Shown: positions 17,500 through 26,581, numbered from the stretch's first letter. The stretch: 46,771 nucleotides of DNA from Oscillospiraceae bacterium (GCA_015064505.1 SVSB01000022.1:1-46771); one strand, 5' to 3'. The notes: generated by a model from the letters alone, not told the origin. Program-made: numbers and translations.

Positions 17500-19173
17500 A
17501 TGGCAAAAAAAACTAAAGCAAAATTAAAGGTCATGGCGCTCGGCGGTCTCGGCGAGATCGGCAAGAATATGACCGTACTTGAATACGGCAACGACATTAT
17601 AGTTATCGACTGCGGAATTGCCTTCCCCGATGAGGAAATGCCCGGCATCGATCTTGTAATTCCCGATATTACCTATCTGGAGCAGAACGCCGAAAAGATC
17701 AGAGGAATTCTTCTGACCCACGGCCACGAGGATCACGTTGGCGCTATTCCCTACGTGCTCCGCTCCATCAATCCCCCCATTTACGGCACGCGTCTTACCC
17801 TCGGGATCGTGGAAAAGAAGCTTTCCGAGCATCGTCTTCCCTTCTCCACCGAGCTTGTTTGCGTAAACGCGGGCGATACCGTTCAGCTTGGTGCATTCTC
17901 TGCAGAGTTTATCCGAGTTAACCACTCCATTGCAGACGCCTGCTGTATCGCCGTCAAGACCCCCGTGGGTACCGTCGTTCACAGCGGCGACTTCAAGCTT
18001 GATCTTACCCCAATCGACGGCAAGATGATGGATCTGACCCGACTTGGTGAGATCGGCAACCGCGGTGTTCTGCTTCTTATGTGCGAATCCACCAATGCGG
18101 AGCGCCCCGGCTTTACCCCCTCCGAGAAGAAGGTAGGTCAATCCCTTGAGGGAATCTTTGAAAGAAACGCGGACAAGAGGATCGTTATTGCAACCTTCTC
18201 CTCCAACGTGCACCGCGTTCAGCAGATAATCAACACCAGCGCCCGCTACGGAAGAAAGGTTGCCGTTACGGGACGCAGTATGATAAACATCGTTGGCGCC
18301 GCCGTGGAGCTCGGTTATATGCAGGTGCCCGACGGAGTGCTTATTGATATTAACGAGATAAAAAAATACAAGCCCGATCAGCTCACCCTTATTACCACGG
18401 GCAGCCAAGGCGAGCCCATGTCCGCCCTTTCCCGTATGGCAAGCGGCGAGCACGACAGAGTTACCCTCTCTTCAAGCGATCTGGTGGTTATCAGTGCAAA
18501 TGCCATTCCCGGAAACGAAAAGCTGGTGGGCAAGGTCATCAATTCTCTGCTGGCAAGAGGAGTTAACGTGCTTTACGATGCCGTTGCCGACGTACACGTA
18601 TCAGGTCACGCCTGCCAGGAGGAGCTTAAGCTTATGCACGCGCTTCTCCGCCCCAAGTTCTTTATTCCGATCCACGGAGAATACCGTCATCTTGTGAATC
18701 ACAAAAAGCTTGCGGAATTTATGGGTATGCCCGAAAGCAACGTGCTTATCTCCGAGATCGGCAAGGTCATCGAAGTAGATAAGGACAGTATGCGCTTTAA
18801 CGGAACCGTTCCCAGCGGCAAGCTTCTCGTTGACGGCTTCGGAGTCGGTGACGTTGGTAATATCGTTCTCCGCGACAGAAAGCATCTTTCCCAGGACGGT
18901 CTTGTGGTCGTGGTTGCTTCCGTTGATATGGAGCAGAGGCTCCTTGTAAGCGGCCCCGACATCGTCAGCCGCGGCTTCGTTTACGTGCGAGAATCCGAGG
19001 AGCTGATGGAGGAGACCCGTCAGGTCGCCCTTGCGGCATTAGAGGGTTGCCTTGACCGCGGCGTTTCCGATTGGATGGAAATGAAGGGCAAGCTGAGAGA
19101 CGATATCGCAAGATTCATCAGCAAGGAAACCAAGCGCAAGCCCATGATACTTCCCATAATTATGAGTGTATAA
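17500..19173 (+). CDS. rnj: Ribonuclease J
   Basis: This 557-residue enzyme starts at ATG 17500 behind AAAAGGAG. It is a metallo-beta-lactamase/beta-CASP nuclease that degrades and matures RNA in Firmicutes through 5'-exo and endonuclease activities, as part of the RNA degradosome. Seen are the zinc motif H-G-H-E-D-H (residues 74-79), ESTNAE (near 200), the beta-CASP domain (about 215-370), and the HVSGHA and FIPIHGEY motifs (near 366 and 388), then the C-terminal domain. The length equals the family norm. The stop TAA forms part of the TAAGGAG ribosome site of the next gene, so the two are co-transcribed. Confidence 0.96.
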   Translation: MAKKTKAKLKVMALGGLGEIGKNMTVLEYGNDIIVIDCGIAFPDEEMPGIDLVIPDITYLEQNAEKIRGILLTHGHEDHVGAIPYVLRSINPPIYGTRLTLGIVEKKLSEHRLPFSTELVCVNAGDTVQLGAFSAEFIRVNHSIADACCIAVKTPVGTVVHSGDFKLDLTPIDGKMMDLTRLGEIGNRGVLLLMCESTNAERPGFTPSEKKVGQSLEGIFERNADKRIVIATFSSNVHRVQQIINTSARYGRKVAVTGRSMINIVGAAVELGYMQVPDGVLIDINEIKKYKPDQLTLITTGSQGEPMSALSRMASGEHDRVTLSSSDLVVISANAIPGNEKLVGKVINSLLARGVNVLYDAVADVHVSGHACQEELKLMHALLRPKFFIPIHGEYRHLVNHKKLAEFMGMPESNVLISEIGKVIEVDKDSMRFNGTVPSGKLLVDGFGVGDVGNIVLRDRKHLSQDGLVVVVASVDMEQRLLVSGPDIVSRGFVYVRESEELMEETRQVALAALEGCLDRGVSDWMEMKGKLRDDIARFISKETKRKPMILPIIMSV

Positions 19174-19184
19174 GGAGAAACAAA

Positions 19185-19484
19185 ATGGTTAAGCACATAC
19201 TTGTATGGAAACTGAAGCCCGAGCTTTCCGATAGCGAGAAGGCCGCCGCAAAGGCAAAGGCAAAAGCAGAGCTGGAGGCGCTCGTTGGCGTTGTTCCCGG
19301 TCTTATCTGCCTTAACGTTATTACCGATCCCATTCCCTCCTCCACGGGAGATATGCTTCTTTACTCCGAGCTTGAGAGCAAGGAAGCACTTGCAGGCTAT
19401 CAGGTGCATCCCGCACACGTTGCCGCCGCAAGCTTCGTCAGCTCCGTGGTATGCGACCGCTCCTGCGCAGATTTCGAGTGCTGA
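19185..19484 (+). CDS. Dabb-family (stress-responsive A/B barrel) protein
   Basis: This 99-residue protein opens with MVKHILVWKLKPE, the family start pattern, and contains VPGLICLNV and YSELESKEALAGYQVHPAH, where His/Tyr residues line the barrel. Dabb proteins are small dimeric alpha/beta barrels of poorly known role. The gene lies 11 bases after rnj in the same transcript, ahead of a strong terminator, so it is probably co-expressed with RNase J. Confidence 0.88.
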   Translation: MVKHILVWKLKPELSDSEKAAAKAKAKAELEALVGVVPGLICLNVITDPIPSSTGDMLLYSELESKEALAGYQVHPAHVAAASFVSSVVCDRSCADFEC

Positions 19485-19519
19485 TCTTTCAGCAGAAGAA
19501 TTCGCATAAAACAAAGATC

Positions 19520-19553
19520 AACCCCGACAGACTTTAAAGGTTTGTCGGGGTTT
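19520..19553 (+). terminator. Terminator of the rnj-Dabb operon
   Basis: AACCCCGACA (19520-19529) pairs with TGTCGGGGTT (19543-19552), followed by T-rich sequence, 35 bases after the Dabb stop. Confidence 0.85.
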
Positions 19554-19587
19554 GCTGTTTGTTGACTCGGAATTGTTTTAACCCGAT

Positions 19588-20025
19588 TTATCTTTTCTTG
19601 AAAAACAAGGTGAATTGAATAACCGCGTTCACTGCGCAAAATCCAAGGCAAGCGCATGAAAGCCCCAATTGAAGATAATTATGATAATTCACTACACTTA
19701 TAAGCCAGCAAAGCCAAGCCACAGTGAAGCAAATAGCGGCAATCAAATGATGGTGTTTCTTTTCCAAAGACAGCTTTTCATTTTCCTTTGCCGCGGTCCG
19801 GACGGCGGGAATATCTTCGTCACTTTCATAATCGTCGTTGAGCAGATAATCCGTTGTAACACCAAACAGCTTGCCGATCTGCAACACGTTTTGTGCATCG
19901 GGAAGTGCAGTTCCGTTTTCCCAACGGCTGATTGCCTGTCTGGATACGTTCAGTTTTTCTGCCAGATCTTCTTGTGACCAATTGCGGGCTTTTCTCAGCT
20001 TAATTATTTTATCCGGTAATTTCAT
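19588..20025 (-). CDS. XRE-family regulator with two membrane segments
   Basis: This 145-residue protein starts at ATG 20025 behind GAAGGAGGCG. Residues 1-60 form a Cro/C1-type helix-turn-helix (NWSQEDLAEKLNVSRQAISRWENG and then a DYLL end). A charged linker follows, then two hydrophobic segments (about 93-115 and 120-140). Membrane-tethered XRE regulators of this design are common in Firmicutes and often sense envelope conditions, but the target is unknown. It is monocistronic. Confidence 0.87.
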   Translation of the reverse strand: MKLPDKIIKLRKARNWSQEDLAEKLNVSRQAISRWENGTALPDAQNVLQIGKLFGVTTDYLLNDDYESDEDIPAVRTAAKENEKLSLEKKHHHLIAAICFTVAWLCWLISVVNYHNYLQLGLSCACLGFCAVNAVIQFTLFFKKR

Positions 20026-20112
20026 TATGACGCCTCCTTCAGATTCGGTATTTCTATTGTAGCACACAACACTCACAAAAACCACCGCATCAGCTTTACA
20101 TTTCCGCAACAT

Positions 20113-20280
20113 GACTTTACATATTACGTTGGAACGGTATTGCCGATTGCTCGTTCCGTATTCCTTGTTACAAAAGCTTTAAAACGTTGGTAAAAGCTGC
20201 CACGGAATGGAATTCTGCACCGTAAGGACCGTCGAGGACGCCGTTCCCTACGCTTTTCACCATCCTTACATTTTTAATGC
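20113..20280. repeat. Intergenic region with a GTAGGGAACGGCG-type repeat
   Basis: No gene is visible between 20026 and 20363. On the minus strand 20252-20221 reads CGTAGGGAACGGCGTCCTCG and onwards, which can fold around its complementary GGACG/CGTCC parts. It resembles the dispersed GTAGGG repeat at 16091. The rest is unremarkable. Confidence 0.4.
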
Positions 20281-20313
20281 AAAATTGCGGAGGCTGAACG
20301 CCTCCGCAATTTT
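20281..20313. terminator. Terminator downstream of the DUF4173 gene
   Basis: AAAATTGCGGAGGC and its exact complement form a 14-bp stem with a 5-base loop. Flanking A and T runs allow action on both strands. Confidence 0.85.
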
Positions 20314-20363
20314 GTATTTATCAGGTTACATAGATGAAAAAGATTTTGGCGTAAAAGCGACGC

Positions 20364-21977
20364 TTATTTAATGCTCTCGCCCAAATATACGTCCTTTGAA
20401 TCTGCGTGACGGGCTTCAACGTACTCGTCGTACGCCTTATCCGCACGGCGGCCCGCAACGCTGTAATCCCGCCAGTTACGCTTAAAGACTCCGTCTTCCT
20501 TGTTTTCAAACGTTATATCCAATCGGATGCGATCTATCGCCGCGCTCGCCGTATCCCTTACCGAAGGATCCTCCGCTTCCTTATAAAGCCGCACAAGCGC
20601 GGGAAGCGCAGGCTCGCCGAGGGAGCGAAGATAATCCACCTCCACGGTGCTCGTATGCCACGCCGCATCCTTGTTAAGATACACCTCAACGTTGTAATTG
20701 GCAGCAACGGCGCTCATATCCGCAAAATTCATAAGTATGAGCGTAACGGCGCACACCGAAACGAAAATGCGCATATAGGGGAAACGCCCCTTTATTATGC
20801 GGATGGCAAGCAGAACGAAGGCAAGAGCAAGCAACACCATAAAGATACTTGGAAGCATACGGCGCATGGTAAGCCCGTACAGCTTGATATACAGCAGCAT
20901 TTTTGACTGGGCAGTGGCTATCAGCATTATACTGAACGCGGAAATGAACACCGCCATCCATTTGCATACTCTGTAAGCACCCTGCTGCTTCGTTTTAAAC
21001 ATTGCAAGGGCTATACTTGCAAAATTGATAACGGAGATAGCGCACAGCTCAAAAAAGCCTCTGCGCGCGTAAGCCGCCGCCGTTTTTACGGAATTGGGAA
21101 TACTGCCGCCGAATGCGGAGAAGAAATATCCAAGCTGTGAATAAACGTACAGCAGATAACAAAGAGTAAGCACGCCAAGGAAGCCTGCGGTTATCATAGG
21201 ATCAAGCATTACGGGAGCAAATCCCAAATCAATGCGCTTTTTCTTCTGTGCCTGCTTGTGCTTCAGGGAGAAGAGCATTCCGCAAGTGAAGGGGCAAAGC
21301 ACTATAGCATAGAGCAGATGGCTGAAATCAAATCCGAGATCTGCCTCCACGATACGGGTAATGAAAGCGTCAAAGGCTCCGTCTGCCGCCGTAAGCAACG
21401 GAATGACCACGCACACGAGAGGCACGGCAATAACGATGCCCAAGGTGCATTTGAAGATATTGCGCAGAAGCTGCCCGCCGTCCTTAATTCCCTTGCCCGT
21501 GCGGAAAACGGCACCAACCTCCTCCACCGAATCGGAAAAGAAGATGCGAAGCGCGTCACGCGACACGGCAACGGTATCGGTTCCGTAAGCAAGATTGCCG
21601 CTGATACCGCCGGCAAATACCAGATAAAGAAACTCCACCGCAAGAATGGTAAAGAACGTTACCGTGGTCTGGCAGGAAACGGAAAAGCCAACGGAAAGCA
21701 CCATGCCGAGGGCACCGCAAAGCACGGGAAATACCGCCGTGCTCTTCCACGGCATTAGATAAACGGCTGTGATAATAAATAGCATAAGGAAATAGACGGT
21801 TGTTCCTATTCCGCAATTACCGAGAGCAAAATCAAAGAGCGCAAAGCCCAAAGCAATAACCGCAACGAAAAACAGTCTGTCCCGCACCGTGGGCATTATT
21901 TTCGTCTTTACCCCTGCCGCCACAACGGCGTTTTGGGAAAGCTCGTTTGTTTCGGGGACGTTTTGTCTGTTATCCAT
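20364..21977 (-). CDS. Polytopic membrane protein, DUF4173/DUF4153 family
   Basis: This 537-residue protein starts at ATG 21977 behind GGGAGGAATAAT. It has about ten to twelve hydrophobic segments between residues 25 and 430, then a soluble tail (about 440-537). The segment KMLLYIKLYGLTMRR, a further membrane helix and the tail YNVEVYLN with an EVDYLRSLG repeat fit the DUF4173 pattern. Function is unknown. Its start codon is one base from the stop of the XRE gene before it, and that gene follows a DUF2975 gene, so the three form one operon. Confidence 0.78.
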   Translation of the reverse strand: MDNRQNVPETNELSQNAVVAAGVKTKIMPTVRDRLFFVAVIALGFALFDFALGNCGIGTTVYFLMLFIITAVYLMPWKSTAVFPVLCGALGMVLSVGFSVSCQTTVTFFTILAVEFLYLVFAGGISGNLAYGTDTVAVSRDALRIFFSDSVEEVGAVFRTGKGIKDGGQLLRNIFKCTLGIVIAVPLVCVVIPLLTAADGAFDAFITRIVEADLGFDFSHLLYAIVLCPFTCGMLFSLKHKQAQKKKRIDLGFAPVMLDPMITAGFLGVLTLCYLLYVYSQLGYFFSAFGGSIPNSVKTAAAYARRGFFELCAISVINFASIALAMFKTKQQGAYRVCKWMAVFISAFSIMLIATAQSKMLLYIKLYGLTMRRMLPSIFMVLLALAFVLLAIRIIKGRFPYMRIFVSVCAVTLILMNFADMSAVAANYNVEVYLNKDAAWHTSTVEVDYLRSLGEPALPALVRLYKEAEDPSVRDTASAAIDRIRLDITFENKEDGVFKRNWRDYSVAGRRADKAYDEYVEARHADSKDVYLGESIK

Positions 21978-21978
21978 A

Positions 21979-22206
21979 TTATTCCTCCCTTTCAAGGGAT
22001 TCGCCTTCCTCGTAGGAAAGCAGATCTCCCGGCTGACAGTCAAGCTCGCGGCACAAAGCCTCAAGCGTTGAAAAACGTATCGCCTTTGCCTTATTGTTTT
22101 TAAGAATGGAGAGATTTGCCATAGTGATACCCACCCGTTGAGACAGATCGCCGAGGGATATTCTCTTTTTTGCCATCATTATATCAAGATTCAGAACTAT
22201 ACGCAT
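21979..22206 (-). CDS. Small XRE-family regulator (DUF2975 partner)
   Basis: This 75-residue protein starts at ATG 22206 behind GAGGTGG. It is almost entirely a helix-turn-helix domain: RISLGDLSQRVGITMANLSIL, then KAIRFSTLEALCREL and QPGDLL. This YozG-like form is commonly encoded next to a DUF2975 membrane protein, as here (8-base gap). I infer a membrane-protein/regulator pair that controls its own operon. Confidence 0.88.
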   Translation of the reverse strand: MRIVLNLDIMMAKKRISLGDLSQRVGITMANLSILKNNKAKAIRFSTLEALCRELDCQPGDLLSYEEGESLEREE

Positions 22207-22214
22207 AATCCACC

Positions 22215-22661
22215 TCATATAGTCAGCTCGTTTTCATCCTTGATCCTGCAGGCAACGGCAAAAAGCTCCGCAAGCACCGCAAGAATAAGAGAAACGAACA
22301 GACCCGCAACGCCGCAAATGATTACGGGCAGATAACGGTAGCCGAACACGCCGCAGAACAGCGCTGCCACAAAGGCAAGCAGACCTATATTGCGAAGAAG
22401 CATAACGTTCTTCTTTTCAAACACCTGACCGCGAATAATATTGCGGAGCAAAGCGCATAAAAAGCCAAGCCCCACGAGAGTGGGCGGGGTAACGAAATAA
22501 TAAGCACGAAGCACCCCGGGGATTATTGCTTCGGGACGTTCCGTATATCCGCAATAAAAGCTCATAAACTGCGGAAAGCAGAAAAGCCCCGCAAAAAGCA
22601 CCGCCATGGTAAGCACCGTAAATCCAAAGAGAAACTTGGTTAAAACGTTATTATGTCTCAT
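22215..22661 (-). CDS. DUF2975 membrane protein
   Basis: This 148-residue protein has four hydrophobic segments (about 12-33, 48-65, 82-103 and 110-140). The start at ATG 22661 (MRHNN) has GGGAGTG seven bases upstream; an in-frame TTG four codons earlier is less likely. The loop with FCALLRNIIRGQVFEKKNV is the family's typical middle section. It is the first gene of the DUF2975-XRE-DUF4173 operon. The molecular role of the family is not established. Confidence 0.82.
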   Translation of the reverse strand: MRHNNVLTKFLFGFTVLTMAVLFAGLFCFPQFMSFYCGYTERPEAIIPGVLRAYYFVTPPTLVGLGFLCALLRNIIRGQVFEKKNVMLLRNIGLLAFVAALFCGVFGYRYLPVIICGVAGLFVSLILAVLAELFAVACRIKDENELTI

Positions 22662-22783
22662 AAGCACTCCCAAAATCGTTATTACAGTTACATACTACCA
22701 CGCAATTTATCGTTTGTCAATATATTTTTGTTATTTTTCGTGATTATTTTATCATAATTCAGAAACCGCGCCTCAAAAAAAAT

Positions 22784-22820
22784 CCCCGCAGGGATCACAC
22801 ACAAAAGATTCCCTGCGGGG
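22784..22820 (-). terminator. Terminator of the MFS-GDPD-HAD-Sir2 operon
   Basis: CCCCGCAGGGA (22784-22794) pairs with TCCCTGCGGGG (22810-22820). On the minus strand eight Ts follow the stem. It starts 5 bases beyond the Sir2 stop. Confidence 0.92.
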
Positions 22821-22824
22821 TGTT

Positions 22825-23409
22825 TTATTGGTATAAAAGCTTTTTTAGCTTTTTGCAAAGAGCGGGAACCTTGGTTGCCGCGTTATCGTTGATAATGATT
22901 ATCTCGGCACCTGCAAGCTCGGCGATCGTGCGAAGCGTGTCGCTTATTCCCGTATAAAAAGAAGTTCCCACTATGACGAAAACGGAATTATCATCCTCCA
23001 AACTTTCAACGAGCCTTACCGCATCCTTATACCTTGGGGCAAGATCGCCGTAAAGCACTATTCCGTCATATCTAAAGGGGAAATCCTTTTTCTCAAGCTG
23101 CTCCCTTGTGGGAAGAATTCCGTGCACCTCTATAACGTCCTTGCTTCCCGCCTTGCGGTGAAGTCCGTCTACGTTCATTGTAACGACGGGGCAACCAAGC
23201 TCCGCAATGGCAAAATGCGCGGCGTTTGGCTCTGCGTTTTCGCAGGAGTCCACCATTTTGCGAATGGTATCTCTGTACTCCTCGGGATGCTCCGTTGCAA
23301 ATCTTCGGCTTAACTTATCCCTTATGCCCGGTTGCTCCTGAAAGGTAGGAATCCCCGACTCAACGCTTATCCCCGCGCCGGTAAAGAATATCACTTTATT
23401 CGTTTTCAA
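22825..23409 (-). CDS. Short Sir2-family NAD-dependent protein lacking zinc cysteines
   Basis: This 194-residue protein begins at a TTG (23409) behind AAAGGAG; no ATG is better placed. NAD-binding motifs are clear: FTGAGISVESGIPTF (9-23), TMNVDGLH with the usual TQN-x-D pattern changed to TMNVD (near 78), the catalytic-type VHG (near 94), GDLAP, VIVGTSF and IINDN. The segment between HG and GDLAP is only about 22 residues and has none of the four cysteines that hold the zinc ribbon in ordinary sirtuins. It may be a deacylase with a reduced small domain or an NAD hydrolase-like enzyme. It is last in a four-gene operon. Confidence 0.85.
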   Translation of the reverse strand: MKTNKVIFFTGAGISVESGIPTFQEQPGIRDKLSRRFATEHPEEYRDTIRKMVDSCENAEPNAAHFAIAELGCPVVTMNVDGLHRKAGSKDVIEVHGILPTREQLEKKDFPFRYDGIVLYGDLAPRYKDAVRLVESLEDDNSVFVIVGTSFYTGISDTLRTIAELAGAEIIIINDNAATKVPALCKKLKKLLYQ

Positions 23410-23423
23410 TGAGTTCTCCTTTC

Positions 23424-24242
23424 TTATGCAGGAAACATTGCCGCATCAACCTCCGCAAGAGATGGGAAAACAAACTCAGGCTTAATCGCCGATCCGTCAA
23501 GATCGGAGAGCTTCGTTTCTCCGGTCAGCACCAGCACGCTTGTAACTCCGTTTGATGCCCCAAGGGCAATATCCGTATAAAGGCGGTCGCCGAACAGGCA
23601 CATTTTTTCCTTTTCGCATCCCGTTGCCTCGCAGATCATTTCAAGCGTTTCCGCGTAAGGCTTACCGAAATAGGTAGGCTTCACGCCCGTGGAAGCGGTA
23701 ACGAAAGCGGCAATGGCACCGCTGTCGGGAATAAAGCCGTCCTCCGTGGGGCAATTAAAATCGGGGTGGGTTGAAAGATACTCCGCTCCGCCGCGAACGA
23801 AGCGGCAGGCGTTATTCAGCTTTTCGTAGGTAAGAGAGGTATCAAAGCTCGTTACCACTATGTCAACGGAGGGAGAATCTCCCGAAAACAGTCTTACGCC
23901 GCTGTTGTAAAAATCCTCAACCAGCTCGTCGGTGCCAACCAGATACACAGACTTTCCCTTTCTGTGGCGCTTTAAATACACCTTGGTTACGTCTCCCGAG
24001 GTCATTATTTCCTCCTTGCGGGGAGAAAAACCCAGGTCTGTGAGCTTGCGCAGATAAAAGCGGGGGTCGTGGCTTGCGTTGTTGGTAAAAAACAAAACCT
24101 TCTTCCCGTTTTCGCGGAGCTTATTTATAAAGCGAACGGCAAAATCAAATACCTTACCGCCCAGATATATGGTGCCGTCCATATCAAAGATGAACAGCTC
24201 CTTTTCCTTAAGAATTGCCGTATTGGGGTTCACGAAGCTCAT
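23424..24242 (-). CDS. HAD-IIA hydrolase (NagD-like phosphatase)
   Basis: This 272-residue protein has the HAD motifs IFDMDGTIYLGG (about 18-29), FFTNN (motif II), KPYAE (motif III lysine) and FGDRLYTDIALG (motif IV), and a C2 cap between motifs II and III. Such enzymes dephosphorylate small metabolites (for example nucleotides, glycerol phosphate or pyridoxal phosphate). Its ATG overlaps the TGA of the GDPD gene by four bases, which implies coupled translation. Acting after GDPD, it may be a glycerol-phosphate phosphatase; that is an inference from context. Confidence 0.9.
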   Translation of the reverse strand: MSFVNPNTAILKEKELFIFDMDGTIYLGGKVFDFAVRFINKLRENGKKVLFFTNNASHDPRFYLRKLTDLGFSPRKEEIMTSGDVTKVYLKRHRKGKSVYLVGTDELVEDFYNSGVRLFSGDSPSVDIVVTSFDTSLTYEKLNNACRFVRGGAEYLSTHPDFNCPTEDGFIPDSGAIAAFVTASTGVKPTYFGKPYAETLEMICEATGCEKEKMCLFGDRLYTDIALGASNGVTSVLVLTGETKLSDLDGSAIKPEFVFPSLAEVDAAMFPA

Positions 24243-25072
24243 ATTTCAAAGTCCTTTGCGTTTACGTTCTCAAAGATAACTGCGGAAAATTCTCCCTTTG
24301 CCGCCGCCATATTCTCCTCGGTTCTTGCGGTCCAGCCAACGGGATAGCCGCCCATCGCGCGGGATATGCGGAATGATATTATATTGCGGTCGTTTATTGC
24401 GTAGGCAAGAAAATCGGGACGGGAGATAACGTTCATAAGCATATGGCGAAGAATGAAGTTGCGAATCTTCTTTGAAAGGCTTCCGTTTTTAGCGCTCATT
24501 TTTGCGGAAAGCTGTCCTCTTATTACGTTCGGGCGGTGCTTTTTAAACCACGCCACGTACTTGGGGTTAAAGGACTCTATGCAATACGCGCCCTTGTAAT
24601 TATCAAGCGCCGCCGCCGCAAGCTCGCACACGCGGGTGTTCATATTTTCCCCCTTAAGCTCAACTATCAGGGGATATCTGCCATCCACCACCTTAAGCAC
24701 CTCGTCGAAGGTAGGTACGTACTGATCCGTATCCTTAAGGCGAAGCTCCGCAAGCTCGGCGACTGTTTTTTCCTCCACCTTACCCTCAACGCCGCACATT
24801 CTCTTAAGGGTTCCGTCGTGGAACACGCACAGCTTATCGTCTGCGGTCACGTGAAGATCCAGCTCCATGCCGTATCCGTTTTCGCATGCAAGGCGAAAAG
24901 CCTCCAGAGAATTCTCGGGAACCGTGCTTGAATGAAGTCCGCGGTGAGCGTAGAAAATACCGTTCTTTTCAAAGAACTCTGCGGTCTGCTTTTTTCTTCC
25001 GCTTGGAGCGATAAGAAACAGATAAAGAAGGATAAGCGCCGCAATGGGGCAAAGAATATACAAAGCTATCAT
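24239..25072 (-). CDS. Membrane-anchored glycerophosphodiester phosphodiesterase
   Basis: This 277-residue protein has one N-terminal hydrophobic segment (about 3-22), then the TIM-barrel GDPD domain with YAHRGLH (41-47), PENSLEAF (52-59), MELDLH and FHDGTLKRM. These carry the catalytic and metal-binding residues that cut glycerophosphodiesters into sn-glycerol-3-phosphate and an alcohol. AAGGAG precedes the ATG, and the gene overlaps the HAD gene by four bases. It sits between an MFS transporter and a phosphatase, which suggests a route for lipid or teichoic-acid breakdown products. Confidence 0.93.
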   Translation of the reverse strand: MIALYILCPIAALILLYLFLIAPSGRKKQTAEFFEKNGIFYAHRGLHSSTVPENSLEAFRLACENGYGMELDLHVTADDKLCVFHDGTLKRMCGVEGKVEEKTVAELAELRLKDTDQYVPTFDEVLKVVDGRYPLIVELKGENMNTRVCELAAAALDNYKGAYCIESFNPKYVAWFKKHRPNVIRGQLSAKMSAKNGSLSKKIRNFILRHMLMNVISRPDFLAYAINDRNIISFRISRAMGGYPVGWTARTEENMAAAKGEFSAVIFENVNAKDFEI

Positions 25073-25081
25073 AAAAACTCC

Positions 25082-26581
25082 TTAAGCCTTAGGCTTGTTA
25101 TCTCCGTGACGAACGAAGAACATAGTGATAAACGCACAAGCAACGCAAACGGTTGCGTAGATGAACAGTGACGTCATCTTTATATCCATAAAGAATCCGC
25201 TTATGATGGGCGTTGCTGTCTGTGCCGCCATGCTTGCGGTATAGTAAAATCCCGTGTACTTGCCAACGTCGCCGCCGCGGGAAAGCTCTACCACCATAGG
25301 ATAAGAATTAACGTTAATGGATGCCCAGCCGATACCCGCCATAGCAAACAGGATGTTCATAAGCCAAAGGGGTGACTCGCTTCTCATAAAGGACGCAACG
25401 AAGAATGAAGTGCCAAGGATGATAATGCCTGCCATTATCATCTTTTTTCTACCGATCTTGGAAGAAATATTTCCGATGGGCACGTAGGATACTATCGCCG
25501 CCGCGCTTGCAATAGTAAGAGTCATATTATAATCCAGATTGAGAACTGTAGATGCGTATACGGAATACTTACTCGTTACCGCATTATATCCCATAAACCA
25601 CAGGATCACGGAAGCAAGGATGAACATCAGCGAGCAAAACTCCTTTTTGCTCATTTTGCCGCCGCTTCCCTTCTCCTCGTCATCTGCGTTATTATCAATA
25701 TTCAAAGCCGCGCTCTGCTCCTGCATCTCACGAACGAAGCGAGGCTCACGCACCGTAAGGAAGAAAATCGCAAGGGAGATAAGCATAATGGCGGCAATAA
25801 TGCAGAAGAATACCGTATAGCTCATAAGAGCTTTTTCCGCCTTGCCCGTGCCGAACACCATACCAAGCACCAGCACGATAATACCGCCAACCGCTCCCAT
25901 CAGATTGATGATGGCATTTGCCTTGGAGCGAAGGGGCTTTATGGTCACGTCGGGCATAAGGGCAACTGCGGGGGAACGGAACGTTGCCATAGACAGAAGC
26001 GCCATAAGCAGCATTGCAACGAAGAATATAAGGGACGAGGGATCCTCATCAGTGAGTCTTGCGGCGTATGCCTGGCGGGCAGTAACCACGTAATTGGTGT
26101 ACTCCTCCGTAACGTCGCCCTCTCCGTTGCGCATGGGGATGCTCTCATACTGCTCAAGGGTGTATTTATCCGCGATCCTGACAGTCTCGCCTTCGGGAGT
26201 TCTTACGGTAAGATCAGCTTCGTAAAGAACCGTCTGTGCGCTCTCCGAAGTGGGCGCGACGGCTTCCATGCGCTTAAGCTGGCTGTTATCCGCAACGCTC
26301 ATAAGCACGAAGGCAACGCAAGCGATTATGGTACCGAAAAGTATAAAGGGACTGCGTCTGCCCATCTTGCTCTTGCACTTATCGGAAAGAGTACCGAACA
26401 GGGGAAGCAAGAAGAGGGCAAAGATATTATCCATCGCCATTACAACGCCTGACCAGGTCTGGTCAAGACCGAACTTGTCCGTCAGTATCTTCGGCACTAC
26501 CGTATCGTATGCCTGCCAGAAGGTGCAAATAAGAAAGAATGCAAAACCAACAAAAAACGTGCGCTTGTAATTCAGTTTCAT
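25082..26581 (-). CDS. MFS transporter, SLC45/GPH-like
   Basis: This 499-residue protein has twelve predicted membrane segments. The start is ATG 26581 (MKLNYKRTFF) behind GAGG. The first-loop motif G-T-L-S-D-K-C-K-S-K-M-G-R-R-S-P-F and W-S-G-V-V-M-A-M-D-N are those of sugar/cation symporters (SLC45-like). An unusual acidic loop of about 80 residues (roughly 105-190) sits between early helices. It leads the operon with GDPD, HAD and Sir2. A sugar or glycerol-type substrate is possible but not shown. Confidence 0.88.
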   Translation of the reverse strand: MKLNYKRTFFVGFAFFLICTFWQAYDTVVPKILTDKFGLDQTWSGVVMAMDNIFALFLLPLFGTLSDKCKSKMGRRSPFILFGTIIACVAFVLMSVADNSQLKRMEAVAPTSESAQTVLYEADLTVRTPEGETVRIADKYTLEQYESIPMRNGEGDVTEEYTNYVVTARQAYAARLTDEDPSSLIFFVAMLLMALLSMATFRSPAVALMPDVTIKPLRSKANAIINLMGAVGGIIVLVLGMVFGTGKAEKALMSYTVFFCIIAAIMLISLAIFFLTVREPRFVREMQEQSAALNIDNNADDEEKGSGGKMSKKEFCSLMFILASVILWFMGYNAVTSKYSVYASTVLNLDYNMTLTIASAAAIVSYVPIGNISSKIGRKKMIMAGIIILGTSFFVASFMRSESPLWLMNILFAMAGIGWASINVNSYPMVVELSRGGDVGKYTGFYYTASMAAQTATPIISGFFMDIKMTSLFIYATVCVACAFITMFFVRHGDNKPKA

